Origin: Deltaproteobacteria bacterium
GTDB taxonomy: Bacteria; Desulfobacterota; Desulfomonilia; UBA1062
Direction: 5' to 3'
Assembly: GCA_023230665.1 (NCBI GenBank)
Contig: JALNWY010000058.1
Location: forward strand, 1 to 17,225
Length of the DNA stretch: 17,225 nt
Shown: positions 8,324 to 15,686 of the stretch, in pieces
How the letters are laid out: every line of letters starts with the position of its first letter
Position numbering within the stretch: the first letter of the stretch is position 1
Made by a program: the position numbers and the translations under genes
Notes under the pieces: model-generated
Database searches by the model: none
Told to the model about the DNA's origin: nothing
The model's input: the letters and a program-made list of their open reading frames with translations, nothing else

Positions 8324-9010
8324 TCAGATAGTCTTGAGCCAGGTGAGCGTCTTGCCCAGAACCCTGGCGCAGACCTCCCGGTCGGACGCACCAGAGGAAG
8401 CGGGAAGCTTGAGCGAGTGGTCGCCCCCTTCGATGACATCGAGCGTGCTTACTGCGTCGGTCTTGGCCAGCACCTCGCTGAGTTTGTCGAGGTTGCAGAA
8501 AGGATCGCGGGACCCGGCAAAAAAGAGCATGGGTACCCGGATGTGATAGAGATGAGTGTCGCGCAGCATGTCTGTCTTGCCCGGGGGATGCAGCGGATAG
8601 CCCAGGAAGATGAGCCCCCTGACCTGAATGAGGTTGTCGGCCGCCACCTGGGAGGCGATCCTCCCTCCCATGGACTTGCCCGCCGCCACGATGAACGACG
8701 GCTTGTACAGTGGGTGATTCTTCAGATACTCATACACCTTGACCCAGGTCGCCTCCAGAACCCCCTCGCTGTCCGGCTTTTTCTTTTCCTCGTCCCGGTA
8801 GAGAAAATTGAAACGCAGGCAGAGATAGCCCGCCTCCGCAAGCACATTCGCCATGTGGACGAGCAGGGGATGGAACATCCCGTTGCCCGCGCCGTGTGCG
8901 AGGATAACAGCGGGTTTCTTCTCCCGGACAAACTGATCCGGGATGGAGATGATCCCCGAGATCTTCTTGTCTCCCTTGAGCGGGATGAATACATATTCCT
9001 CACACGCCAT
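8324..9010 (-). CDS. Alpha/beta hydrolase, KANL3/Tex30-like
   Basis: Soluble single-domain alpha/beta hydrolase of 228 residues, lacking a signal peptide. The pattern is that of the small KANL3/Tex30 and dienelactone-hydrolase-like groups: VILAHGAGNGM (residues 35-45, oxyanion loop), nucleophile S113 in AAGKSMGGRIAS, acid D169 in FFAGSRDPF, and base H198 in IEGGDHSLK. The triad is complete, so it should be an active esterase or related enzyme, but the substrate is unknown. AAGGAGAG lies just before the ATG at 9010. It is the first gene of a minus-strand set with panB and panC, separated by 134 bp, and no known step in pantothenate synthesis needs it. Confidence 0.88.
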   Translation of the reverse strand: MACEEYVFIPLKGDKKISGIISIPDQFVREKKPAVILAHGAGNGMFHPLLVHMANVLAEAGYLCLRFNFLYRDEEKKKPDSEGVLEATWVKVYEYLKNHPLYKPSFIVAAGKSMGGRIASQVAADNLIQVRGLIFLGYPLHPPGKTDMLRDTHLYHIRVPMLFFAGSRDPFCNLDKLSEVLAKTDAVSTLDVIEGGDHSLKLPASSGASDREVCARVLGKTLTWLKTI

Positions 9011-9481
9011 CGGGTCTCTCCTTCTGTTCCATCACCGGGTTCACGCTCCTCTTTACCCATCTCTTTCGGGCAGCGGATCGGCTGACTTGAGAGCAATTTC
9101 AACCTCCCGAATTCTATGCATGAAAATACAATGATTGTCACGCTTTGGTCCTGCCGGGCAAACAGGCCTGTCCTGGGCTCCCTTTCTACCGCAACCGCAG
9201 ACAGGCCAGGCACGCTGTCCCGCGACCGGGTGGTCAGCCGGTAGAGACAAAGGCCGGCATCCTCCTTGGGCCGCAGGATGCAGGTGCAGGGTATTCCGCA
9301 GGAAGGGCGCGCCACAGTCGATGTAGTATTTTTCTTACACCATTTTCAGATCTTATCCTAGACATGAGATCGCTTAGTAAATCGAGTGTATAAATAACCC
9401 TGTATGAGCTCAAATCGGCTATTATGCTGTTAATTGCATAATTTAATCAGTATTATTGTAGTCTTACATGCCCCTGTTCGC
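9011..9481. other. Divergent intergenic region without a convincing gene
   Basis: This stretch separates the leftward hydrolase from the rightward AOR operon. A weak leftward promoter is visible on the minus strand: TGACAA, 18 nt, TAGAAT at about 9138-9110. From 9135 to 9330 the sequence is G+C-rich with short open frames on both strands, none with a recognisable protein or ribosome site. From about 9330 to 9480 it becomes strikingly A+T-rich compared with its surroundings, as expected of a promoter/upstream control region. Confidence 0.5.
9421..9442. promoter_or_regulatory. Inverted repeat, candidate activator site
   Basis: ATTATGC (9421-9427) and GCATAAT (9436-9442) form a perfect 7-bp inverted repeat with an 8-bp spacer, in the A+T-rich island. 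Its centre is about 85 bp before the predicted transcription start of the AOR operon, a position usual for an upstream activator. It does not match the FNR consensus TTGAT-N4-ATCAA. Confidence 0.4.
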
Positions 9482-9509
9482 TTGACAGCATTTCCCATTG
9501 GCTTAGAAT
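9482..9509 (+). promoter_or_regulatory. Sigma-70-type promoter of the AOR operon
   Basis: TTGACA (9482-9487, 6/6) and TAGAAT (9504-9509, 5/6) with a 16-bp spacer. Transcription would begin near 9516, giving an untranslated leader of about 330 nt before the first ferredoxin gene. Confidence 0.55.
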
Positions 9510-9515
9510 GATCCC

Positions 9516-9849
9516 ATGCGAGGCCCACTCCGGCTTGTTCCATACGAGATGCCGCTTCAGTCTGCAAGAAACTCCCGGTACCTTCCTCTTGCATTGCCCG
9601 CGCCTCAGACCATCGATACCTGCCAGACTGAAAGTCATGTGGATACCACTGATTATATCCGCGGCCGCCTTCATTGGGGCAACTCTTCCCTACTGAATGG
9701 ATTCCCCTTCGGACCTGCTCCCAACGCCAAAAAGGAGGGCGCGGGCTCATGTGAGAGGGGCGGTAATACCAAGCTGCTTCAGGAAATCTGGCCAATATCA
9801 CACATCTTGGGACAATCGAGTCAAGGCTCGATGAAAGGAGCTATTTTCC
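9516..9849 (+). promoter_or_regulatory. Long structured leader of the AOR operon
   Basis: The leader has several exact pairings. TTCAGTCTG (9556-9564) pairs with CAGACTGAA (9624-9632). Nested directly inside is CAAGA (9565-9569) with TCTTG (9587-9591). GTGG/CCAC form a small hairpin at 9639-9649. ATCGAG (9815-9820) with CTCGAT (9827-9832) forms a hairpin touching the ribosome site AAAGGAG (9834-9840). An open frame through here reads into the ferredoxin gene in another frame and resembles nothing known. The shape suggests leader-level control, but it matches no riboswitch class I can name. Confidence 0.4.
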
Positions 9850-10533
9850 ATGGGAAAAGACAACGGAGAAACCAAGCACAACGGCATGACAAGGAGAGAC
9901 TTTGTCAAGATCTCGACCACGGTCGCTGCGGCACTGGGGGGAGCTGCGGCTCTGACTCTGCCTTCCCGGGCACAGGCTGCGGATACCCAGACAGCACCGG
10001 CCTCGAAAAAGTTCCTTATAGTGGATCAGAAAAAGTGCGCCGGCTGCATGAGCTGCATGCTTGCCTGCTCGATGGTGCATGAGGGGTCCTCGAACCTTTC
10101 CAGCGCCAGGATTCAGATCATCGACGATTCCTTTGCCGAGTTCCCCAACGACGTAGAGATCGCGGTGTGCAGACAGTGCGCTGATCCGGCCTGCTATTAT
10201 GCATGCCCGCTGCAGGACAAGGCCCTGTGCATCGATCCCAAGACCGGGGTGCGATACATCAATAAAAAGGAGTGCATCGGCTGCAGAAAATGCATCGAGG
10301 CCTGCCACTTCACCCCTTCGAGAATCAGCTTCAATCTCAAACACAAGGTCGCCCTCAAGTGCGACATGTGTCAGGACACGCCCTTCTGGAAGCAGACAGG
10401 GAAACAGGCCTGTGTCGAGGTATGTCCCCAGAACGCCATCAAATTCACTTCGGAGCAACCCTGCGGGCACAAGGAATACAACGTGAACATGCGCGGCCAA
10501 GGCTGGGCCAAACTCGGGCTCCCGACCGACTAA
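9850..10533 (+). CDS. Tat-targeted four-cluster ferredoxin subunit
   Basis: Electron-transfer subunit with a twin-arginine signal: T-R15-R16-D-F-V-K, a hydrophobic stretch VAAALGGAAALTL and a likely cleavage site AQA-AD after residue 43. The mature part carries four [4Fe-4S] motifs. They are C63-x2-C-x2-C-x3-C (CAGCMSCMLAC), CRQCADPACYYAC, CIGCRKCIEAC, and a split one, CDMC then CVEVCP 13 residues later. This is the DmsB/PsrB-type ferredoxin architecture. The length of 227 residues fits. It lies 21 bp before the AOR-family gene and probably accepts or donates its electrons. AAAGGAG lies 9 nt before the ATG. It may also carry the unsignalled catalytic subunit through Tat by hitchhiking, which is inference. 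Confidence 0.9.
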   Translation: MGKDNGETKHNGMTRRDFVKISTTVAAALGGAAALTLPSRAQAADTQTAPASKKFLIVDQKKCAGCMSCMLACSMVHEGSSNLSSARIQIIDDSFAEFPNDVEIAVCRQCADPACYYACPLQDKALCIDPKTGVRYINKKECIGCRKCIEACHFTPSRISFNLKHKVALKCDMCQDTPFWKQTGKQACVEVCPQNAIKFTSEQPCGHKEYNVNMRGQGWAKLGLPTD

Positions 10534-10554
10534 TTCCCCCTGGAGGTGAACACC

Positions 10555-12624
10555 ATGTATTTATGCACAGGAAAAATTCTGAGAGTAAATCTCACGACCA
10601 GAAAGATCTCCACCCTCAGCACCAGTGATTACAAAGAATGGCTGGGCGGCCACGGGCTGGCTGTGGCCCTGTTCTTCGATCTGGTAAAGGCCAAGAGCGT
10701 AGGCGCATTCGACCCGGGCAACACCCTGGTCATCGCCCCGAGCTACTTCTCCGGCTCCCTGGTTCCCGCTGCCTGCAGAACCGAGATGGTGGGCATCCAG
10801 GCGCAGTCCTACCCTTATGAGTGGTTCACGAGGACCAACGTGGGCGGGCGCTTTGCCAACATGTGCAAGTATGCTGGCTTCGACGCCATCGTGCTCGAGG
10901 GCGCTGCGGAGAAGCCGACCTGGATCAACATCGTAGACAGCGATGTGGAGCTCGTCGATGCGACCAACCTCTGGGGCTTGGACACCGTGGACACGCAGAA
11001 GGTCATCTTCAAGAACGTGATCGGCAGCGCGGGCTACGGCAAGTGGCGCGCAACCAAGAAGGGCGAGACGATCCAGCGTCCCGCGGTGCTCACCATAGGC
11101 CCTGCGGGAGAAAACAGGAGCAGGCTGGGCACAGTCATGACCGACATGGGAAATGCCTTTGGCCAGGGCGGCTTCGGGGGTGTCTGGGGATCGAAGAACC
11201 TCAAGGCGATCAGCGTGCTGGGCACGGGAAGCGTGGAGGTTGCCAACCCCGACGAGCTCATGCAGGCCCGGATCTGGGCAGAGAAGAACTATGGCGCCGA
11301 TGTGGACAACCCCAGGATCAATGCATGGCAGGAGTTCATCACCTCCCACTTTGGCGGACACCCCAACCGGGGATGGGCTCCGTACGACCAGCAGCGCAGG
11401 GCGAGCGGCTGTACGGGCTGCCACCTGAACTGCAGGCCGAGAACGTCTTCGGGTTACGGCAACGAGTCCATCTGTGTCGATGCCCTCTACTACCAGAACT
11501 GGGACCTCTCGAAGCACGGGAAAATCACCGAGATCACCGGCTATGCAGCAGACCTTGCACAGCGGCTGGGAATCAACTCGTTCGAGCTCCACACCGAACT
11601 GGCATATCTCAAGGCCCTCTATGACAAGGGCGTGCTCGGAAGAGGCATGAAGATCGACACGGACCTCCCCTTCGAGAAGATCGGAGAGGCGGAGTTCATC
11701 CAGCAGCTCCTGACCCAGATAGCATACAGAAAGGGGATCGGCAACGATATCGCGGAAGGAATCCCGCGTGCTGCACAGAGATGGGGCAGGTACAGGGAAG
11801 ACACCGAGTCCGGCATCATGGCCGCAATGTTCTGGGGATATCCCGTGCACTACGACACCAGGGCCGAGGTCTACTGGGGCTATGCATCCATCGTCGGGGC
11901 GAGGGACATCAACTGCCACGACTTCAACGTGCCCGCCTACTGGATGCCGAGTCTGGACATCCCGGCCAAGAAGACGCCCATCGTCACTGCGGAGCAGGTC
12001 GCCAAGTGGGTCGGCGAGATGCCGCCGTATCACGATCCGGAAATGATGAACTTCGCCACGAGCAACATCTATTCGGTGCACATGGCAAGGACCACGGCAT
12101 GGCTGCTCCATTATTCAACCTTCTGGAAGCAGACGTGCGGACTGTGCGACAATGCCTTCGCGGACTTTGTGAATCCGTACGGTCCGAACAACAGGGGCAT
12201 CACCCCCGAGGGCGAGCTGAAATTCTTCAAGGCCGCCACCGGCAGGAAAATCAGCTTCGAGGAATCGCTTGAGATGGGCAGGAAGATGCATAATCTGAGC
12301 AAGGCGATCTGGACCCTGCAGGGACGCCACAGGGATATGGAGGTATTCCCGGACTACGTGTTCTCCGTCGACACGGAGGGAACATCGTACGTGCCCGGCG
12401 AACCGCCGTCCTACTACATGCCGACCAAGGAAAACGGCAAGTGGGACTACCGTAACGTCGTGCCCAGGCACCTGGACAGGAAGAAGTTCGAGGAGTGGAA
12501 AACCCGCTACTATGAGCTGGAGGGCTGGGATCCCAAGACCGGCTGGCAGAAGGAAAAGGTGCTCAAGGACCTTGGCCTGGACAAGGCGGCAAGTGAACTC
12601 AAGGCAACGGGAAAGCTGAAATAA
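10555..12624 (+). CDS. YdhV-like aldehyde:ferredoxin oxidoreductase family enzyme
   Basis: Catalytic subunit of the AOR family, which binds a tungsten or molybdenum bis-pyranopterin and one [4Fe-4S] cluster and interconverts aldehydes and carboxylic acids. Seen: the opening GKILRVNLTTRK, NVGGRFANMCKYAGFDAIVLEG and IGPAGENRSRLGTVMTD (pterin-domain blocks), the cluster motif C286-x2-C289-x3-C293, and C531 in TCGLCDNAF, equivalent to the fourth cluster ligand. GYPVHYDTRAEVYWG and the end YELEGWDPKTGW-LGLDKA recall E. coli YdhV more than archaeal AOR. Length 689 residues. The ATG at 10555 follows GGAGG by 8 nt. It has no signal peptide, although all three ferredoxins around it do. Substrate is unknown; the BamB benzoyl-CoA reductase branch is less likely given the neighbours. 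Confidence 0.92.
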   Translation: MYLCTGKILRVNLTTRKISTLSTSDYKEWLGGHGLAVALFFDLVKAKSVGAFDPGNTLVIAPSYFSGSLVPAACRTEMVGIQAQSYPYEWFTRTNVGGRFANMCKYAGFDAIVLEGAAEKPTWINIVDSDVELVDATNLWGLDTVDTQKVIFKNVIGSAGYGKWRATKKGETIQRPAVLTIGPAGENRSRLGTVMTDMGNAFGQGGFGGVWGSKNLKAISVLGTGSVEVANPDELMQARIWAEKNYGADVDNPRINAWQEFITSHFGGHPNRGWAPYDQQRRASGCTGCHLNCRPRTSSGYGNESICVDALYYQNWDLSKHGKITEITGYAADLAQRLGINSFELHTELAYLKALYDKGVLGRGMKIDTDLPFEKIGEAEFIQQLLTQIAYRKGIGNDIAEGIPRAAQRWGRYREDTESGIMAAMFWGYPVHYDTRAEVYWGYASIVGARDINCHDFNVPAYWMPSLDIPAKKTPIVTAEQVAKWVGEMPPYHDPEMMNFATSNIYSVHMARTTAWLLHYSTFWKQTCGLCDNAFADFVNPYGPNNRGITPEGELKFFKAATGRKISFEESLEMGRKMHNLSKAIWTLQGRHRDMEVFPDYVFSVDTEGTSYVPGEPPSYYMPTKENGKWDYRNVVPRHLDRKKFEEWKTRYYELEGWDPKTGWQKEKVLKDLGLDKAASELKATGKLK

Positions 12625-12637
12625 CCGTATCAGCGGA

Positions 12638-12687
12638 TAGAAGCCGCAGGCTTCTACTCTTTTGGGGGAAAGAGAGATCTTTCCCCC
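12638..12687 (+). terminator. Tandem hairpins after the AOR gene
   Basis: TAGAAGCC (12638-12645) pairs with GGCTTCTA (12649-12656) over a 3-nt loop and is followed by CTCTTTT, an intrinsic-terminator shape. Directly after it, ten bases from 12664 pair perfectly with 12678-12687 around a GAGA (GNRA) tetraloop. Since the HybA-like and HybB-like genes downstream look cotranscribed, I expect partial termination or 3'-end protection of the upstream message. Confidence 0.5.
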
Positions 12688-12730
12688 TTACGAGATCGCG
12701 CAACAGCTTGCTGATGACAGGCATGTCTGC

Positions 12731-12759
12731 TGCGAGGCCTCTCGAGAATGCTCCTCGCA
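12731..12759 (+). promoter_or_regulatory. Hairpin upstream of HybA-like gene
   Basis: TGCGAGG (12731-12737) pairs exactly with CCTCGCA (12753-12759) around a 15-nt loop, ending 24 nt before the ribosome site AAGGAG (12784-12789). It is the third stem in the 173-bp gap between the AOR and HybA-like genes. Confidence 0.35.
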
Positions 12760-12797
12760 TCAAAGAAGATACATGCGCATACGAAGGAGAAACAAGC

Positions 12798-13646
12798 GTG
12801 AACAGAAGAACCTTTCTTAAGGCTATGGGCATGGGCTCCGGAATCCTTCTCGGTGCCCGGCCCCGTGTAGTATACGCAAACGAATCCTTGCCGGATGCCG
12901 CGACCGTGCTTGTGGACGCGACACGGTGCATCGGATGCAGGCTCTGCGAGGAGGCGTGCGCCAAGGAGAACAGCCTGCCCGAGCCCGACCTCTCCGACCG
13001 CGGGGTGTTCGACCGGAAGAGACCGGCCTCGGAGACCGCCCTCACCGTCGTGAACCGCTACACGATCGAGGGCGCTGAGATACACGTCAAGACCCAGTGC
13101 ATGCACTGCAGCCATGCTGCCTGCGTGAGCTCGTGCCTGGTGAATGCCCTGAAGAAGGAAAAAGAGGGCCCCATAAGCTGGCACACCAACTGTATGGGGT
13201 GCAGATACTGCATGGTGGCCTGCCCGTTCGAGGTGCCGAAGTTCGAATATCACTCGGCCGCTCCCCGGATCCAGAAATGCACGTTCTGTTATGCGACACG
13301 ACTGGTGAACGGTCAGAAACCCGCCTGTGTGGAGGCCTGCCCAATGGAAGCCCTCAGCTTCGGCACGAGGAGCGAGATGCTTCAGGAGGCCAAAAAGAGG
13401 ATCGTACACGCTCCTGACATCTACGTGAGCCACATCTACGGGGAGCATGAGGTGGGAGGCACAAGCTGGATCTATCTCTCCCCGGTTCCCTTCGGCCAGA
13501 TCGGCTTCAGGACCGACCTGGGAACGACCCCCTATCCGGTCCTCACAAAAGGATATCTCAAAACTGTTCATGGGATCGATCTGATCGTCCCTCCCCTTCT
13601 GTTCGGTCTGGCCTACCTCTCGCGGCGGAAACGCGACAAAGATTAG
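12798..13646 (+). CDS. HybA-like Tat-targeted, membrane-anchored ferredoxin
   Basis: Electron-transfer subunit of the HybA family. The start is a GTG at 12798, 8 nt after AAGGAG; this puts N-R3-R4-T-F-L-K at the very N-terminus, exactly as in E. coli HybA, whereas the longer frame from 12708 buries the Tat motif. Four [4Fe-4S] motifs follow: CIGCRLCEEAC (from C44), CMHCSHAACVSSC, CMGCRYCMVACP, and CTFC with CVEACP 12 residues later. After the clusters comes the HybA-like block HIYGEHEVGG and then a short hydrophobic tail (LIVPPLLFGLAYL) ending in basic SRRKR, a C-terminal membrane anchor. Length 282 residues. In hydrogenase-2 HybA links the catalytic pair to HybB; here no hydrogenase gene is present, so it should link the AOR enzyme to the membrane subunit. 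Confidence 0.92.
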   Translation: MNRRTFLKAMGMGSGILLGARPRVVYANESLPDAATVLVDATRCIGCRLCEEACAKENSLPEPDLSDRGVFDRKRPASETALTVVNRYTIEGAEIHVKTQCMHCSHAACVSSCLVNALKKEKEGPISWHTNCMGCRYCMVACPFEVPKFEYHSAAPRIQKCTFCYATRLVNGQKPACVEACPMEALSFGTRSEMLQEAKKRIVHAPDIYVSHIYGEHEVGGTSWIYLSPVPFGQIGFRTDLGTTPYPVLTKGYLKTVHGIDLIVPPLLFGLAYLSRRKRDKD

Positions 13647-13655
13647 GAGCGCGGT

Positions 13656-14897
13656 ATGGATATGCAGACAACCACGCAGACCTTTTCTCTGGCCCAGGAA
13701 CTCAAACCGAAGAAGCCGTATCTCACGCCCTTCAACATCATCACCGTCCCCGTGATCCTCCTTGGCGCGGTGCTCATCGTCATGCGCTTCGCACTGGGGC
13801 TCGGCTCCGTGACCAACCTCTCGCAGGATTTCCCCTGGGGCTTGTGGATCGGGTTCGATGTGCTCGTGGGCATAGCCTTTGCGGGCGGATCGTACGTCAT
13901 CAGTTTCATGTACTACATCCTCGGGAAAAAAGTATATCATCCTATCGTCAGGGTGACGGTGCTCAATGGATTCCTCTCGTACTCGTTTTACGCAGGCGCC
14001 CTGGTTCTGGATCTCGGGCGGCCGTGGAACGCGTTCAACTTCCTCATCGGAAACGGGTTCGGGGTCGCATCGGTCATGTTCATGGTGGCCTGGCACTTTT
14101 TCCTGTACACCCTGCTCCTGCTCGTGGAGTTTGTTCCCGCCCTCGCGGAATGGATCGGGGCCAAGAGACTCTGGAAGGCGGTGAACTGGGTGAATCTCGT
14201 TGCCGTCGTCCTGGGCATCACGATCGCGCTGGGCCATCAGTCAGGCGTGGGGGGGCTCTTCCTGCTCGCCAAGGCCAAGATCCATCCGCTGTGGTATTCC
14301 CCGATGATCCCCCTGCTCTTTCTCGTATCGAGCATGTTCGCCGGCCTGTGCATGGTCATCTTCGAAGGATCGATTACCAGCAGGGCCTTCCGCGCGCGGC
14401 TTTCCGACGAGATGAGCAGCACTCACGACATCATCGTCATCAACTTGGCGAAGGTGTGCACGGGGATCATGGCTGTCTACCTCGCCCTGAAGGTCTTCGA
14501 CCTGTTCAGGGGCAACACCTGGGCCCTGCTGGCAACCCCCTTCGGGGCCTGGTACCTGCTGGAGGTCGCCGGATTCGTCATCATCCCGGGCGCGCTCTTC
14601 TTTTCCGGCTCCCGCAAAGAATCCCTGCCCGTGATCAAGGCCGCTGCAGTCATGGCCATGATCGGCATCTTCATCAACCGATTCAACTTCGTGTTCATCG
14701 CATACAACTGGACCGAGCCGGTGAGATATTACCCGTCGTGGATGGAGATCGTGGTCACCCTGACGGTCATCTTCACAGAACTGTGGGTGTACCGGTGGGT
14801 GATCAACCGGATGCCCGTTATCAGTGAGCGGCCCCGATGGGCACGAGAGCACGGGCAGAACAAGGACAGCGACGACAAACTATATCAAGCCGTTTAA
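13656..14897 (+). CDS. HybB-like (NrfD-family) membrane quinone subunit
   Basis: Integral membrane protein of the NrfD/PsrC superfamily, closest in pattern to HybB, which exchanges electrons with menaquinone and can couple this to proton movement. About ten hydrophobic helices are visible. The block FGLGSVTNLSQDFPWGLWIGFDVLVGIAFAGG divided as ALGLGSVTNL and FPWGLWIGFD matches HybB closely, as do HPLWYS and MVIFEGS later, and YYPSWMEI near the end. Length 413 residues. The start at 13656 is 9 bp after the HybA-like stop, with AGGAG (13645-13649) overlapping that stop codon, so the two are translationally coupled. It contains no heme-binding cytochrome signature. It should connect the Fe-S chain with the quinone pool; direction of flow is not fixed by sequence. 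Confidence 0.92.
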   Translation: MDMQTTTQTFSLAQELKPKKPYLTPFNIITVPVILLGAVLIVMRFALGLGSVTNLSQDFPWGLWIGFDVLVGIAFAGGSYVISFMYYILGKKVYHPIVRVTVLNGFLSYSFYAGALVLDLGRPWNAFNFLIGNGFGVASVMFMVAWHFFLYTLLLLVEFVPALAEWIGAKRLWKAVNWVNLVAVVLGITIALGHQSGVGGLFLLAKAKIHPLWYSPMIPLLFLVSSMFAGLCMVIFEGSITSRAFRARLSDEMSSTHDIIVINLAKVCTGIMAVYLALKVFDLFRGNTWALLATPFGAWYLLEVAGFVIIPGALFFSGSRKESLPVIKAAAVMAMIGIFINRFNFVFIAYNWTEPVRYYPSWMEIVVTLTVIFTELWVYRWVINRMPVISERPRWAREHGQNKDSDDKLYQAV

Positions 14898-14917
14898 AAG
14901 ATAAGGAGTATGCGTCA

Positions 14918-15571
14918 ATGGGCAACAAGAAGGAACAGAAAGAAGGGATAAGCAGAAGGCAGTTCATCAAGGTCGCGGGAATGGCCGTCCTTGCAGAGGA
15001 GCTCGCCGGAGGCTTCCTGAACCGGACCTTTGCGGAGACCGGCCAGGCAGCGATTCCCGGAAGCGCCACATCCCGGGCCATTGTCTGCGATGAGTCCAAA
15101 TGTGTAGGCTGCGGCGTGTGCGAGAAGATCTGCAGCAAATTCCACCACCAGGAGGCAAACCGCGACCTGAGCTCGATCATCGTTGAAAAGGCGCCGGACG
15201 GTGCTGAAAAGAAGGTGGATGTCCGCACATGTCACCACTGCCCGGATCCCGCGTGCATGAAGGTCTGCCCGAGAAAGGCGATCAGCCGCGACCAGAAGAC
15301 CGGCGCAGTGGTCATCGACGAGAAGCTCTGCGCCGGATGCGAACTGTGCGTAAAGGCCTGCCCGTACGGCATGGCCAGGTTCAGCCCCGCGAAGAAAAAG
15401 GCCTTCAAGTGCGATCTCTGCGGCGGGCAGACCCGGTGCGTGGCCGGCTGCCCGCGCAAGGCATTGTCTCTTGAACAGCTCACCTGGAAGGACGGGAAGA
15501 TCGTCGGCCATATCCTCTTCACACGGGCATTGCTTCAACCCGGAGATCAAAGTGTGTTTCCGCCGGGATAA
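14918..15571 (+). CDS. YdhY-like four-cluster ferredoxin with Tat motif
   Basis: Third ferredoxin of the operon, 217 residues. It has S-R13-R14-Q-F-I-K near the N-terminus, but the hydrophobic stretch after it is broken by E27-E28, so export or cleavage is less certain than for the other two. Four [4Fe-4S] motifs are visible: CVGCGVCEKIC (from C62), CHHCPDPACMKVC, CAGCELCVKAC and CDLC-x5-CVAGCP. The ending ALSLEQLTWKDGK resembles E. coli YdhY, a ferredoxin encoded next to YdhV. The start at 14918 follows AAGGAG (14903-14908) by 9 nt and lies 20 bp after the HybB-like stop. The longer frame from 14837 overlaps that gene and is rejected. Role: additional electron relay to or from the AOR enzyme. 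Confidence 0.88.
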   Translation: MGNKKEQKEGISRRQFIKVAGMAVLAEELAGGFLNRTFAETGQAAIPGSATSRAIVCDESKCVGCGVCEKICSKFHHQEANRDLSSIIVEKAPDGAEKKVDVRTCHHCPDPACMKVCPRKAISRDQKTGAVVIDEKLCAGCELCVKACPYGMARFSPAKKKAFKCDLCGGQTRCVAGCPRKALSLEQLTWKDGKIVGHILFTRALLQPGDQSVFPPG

Positions 15572-15656
15572 AACCCGGCAGGTGCACGGGATGGGCGCAA
15601 GGGATGCACAGCAGAAGGGTGTCTGAATCGGCACTGGCCGGCCAGGCCGTTTCCTG

Positions 15657-15680
15657 AAGCCGCATTACGGAACGGCTTTT
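15657..15680 (+). terminator. Probable terminator of the AOR operon
   Basis: AAGCCG (15657-15662) pairs with CGGCTT (15673-15678) over a 10-nt loop, ending in TTTT (15677-15680). It lies 86 bp after the last ferredoxin stop. A perfect 12-bp palindrome, CTGGCCGGCCAG, sits just before it at 15634-15645, and GCCGGG/CCCGGC brackets the ferredoxin stop codon (15562-15579). Confidence 0.4.
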
Positions 15681-15686
15681 GGGTAA

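Noticed and set aside
9601..9632. Cobalamin-riboswitch-like ACCTGCC box in the AOR leader
   Set aside because: Only the short ACCTGCC word matches; the preceding conserved blocks of a B12 riboswitch are not found in the right order.
9516..10082. Plus-strand frame covering the AOR leader and running into the first ferredoxin gene
   Set aside because: No recognisable domain; its second half is an out-of-frame reading of the ferredoxin gene, and it has no good ribosome site.
10561..12111. Antisense open frame of 516 codons opposite the AOR gene
   Set aside because: Low-complexity, His/Asp/Val-rich translation with no family resemblance; the AOR frame is clearly the coding one.
10555..12624. 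BamB-type benzoyl-CoA reductase
   Set aside because: Same superfamily, but no Bam partner genes are present, and the motifs and neighbours fit YdhV better.
12654..14237. Long antisense open frame of 527 codons opposite the HybA-like and HybB-like genes
   Set aside because: It is a shadow of G+C-rich codon bias; the sense strand encodes complete recognisable proteins with ribosome sites.
9850..15571. A [NiFe] hydrogenase operon
   Set aside because: HybA-like and HybB-like genes are present, but there is no large- or small-subunit gene and no nickel-ligand CxxC pair motifs; the catalytic gene is of the AOR family.
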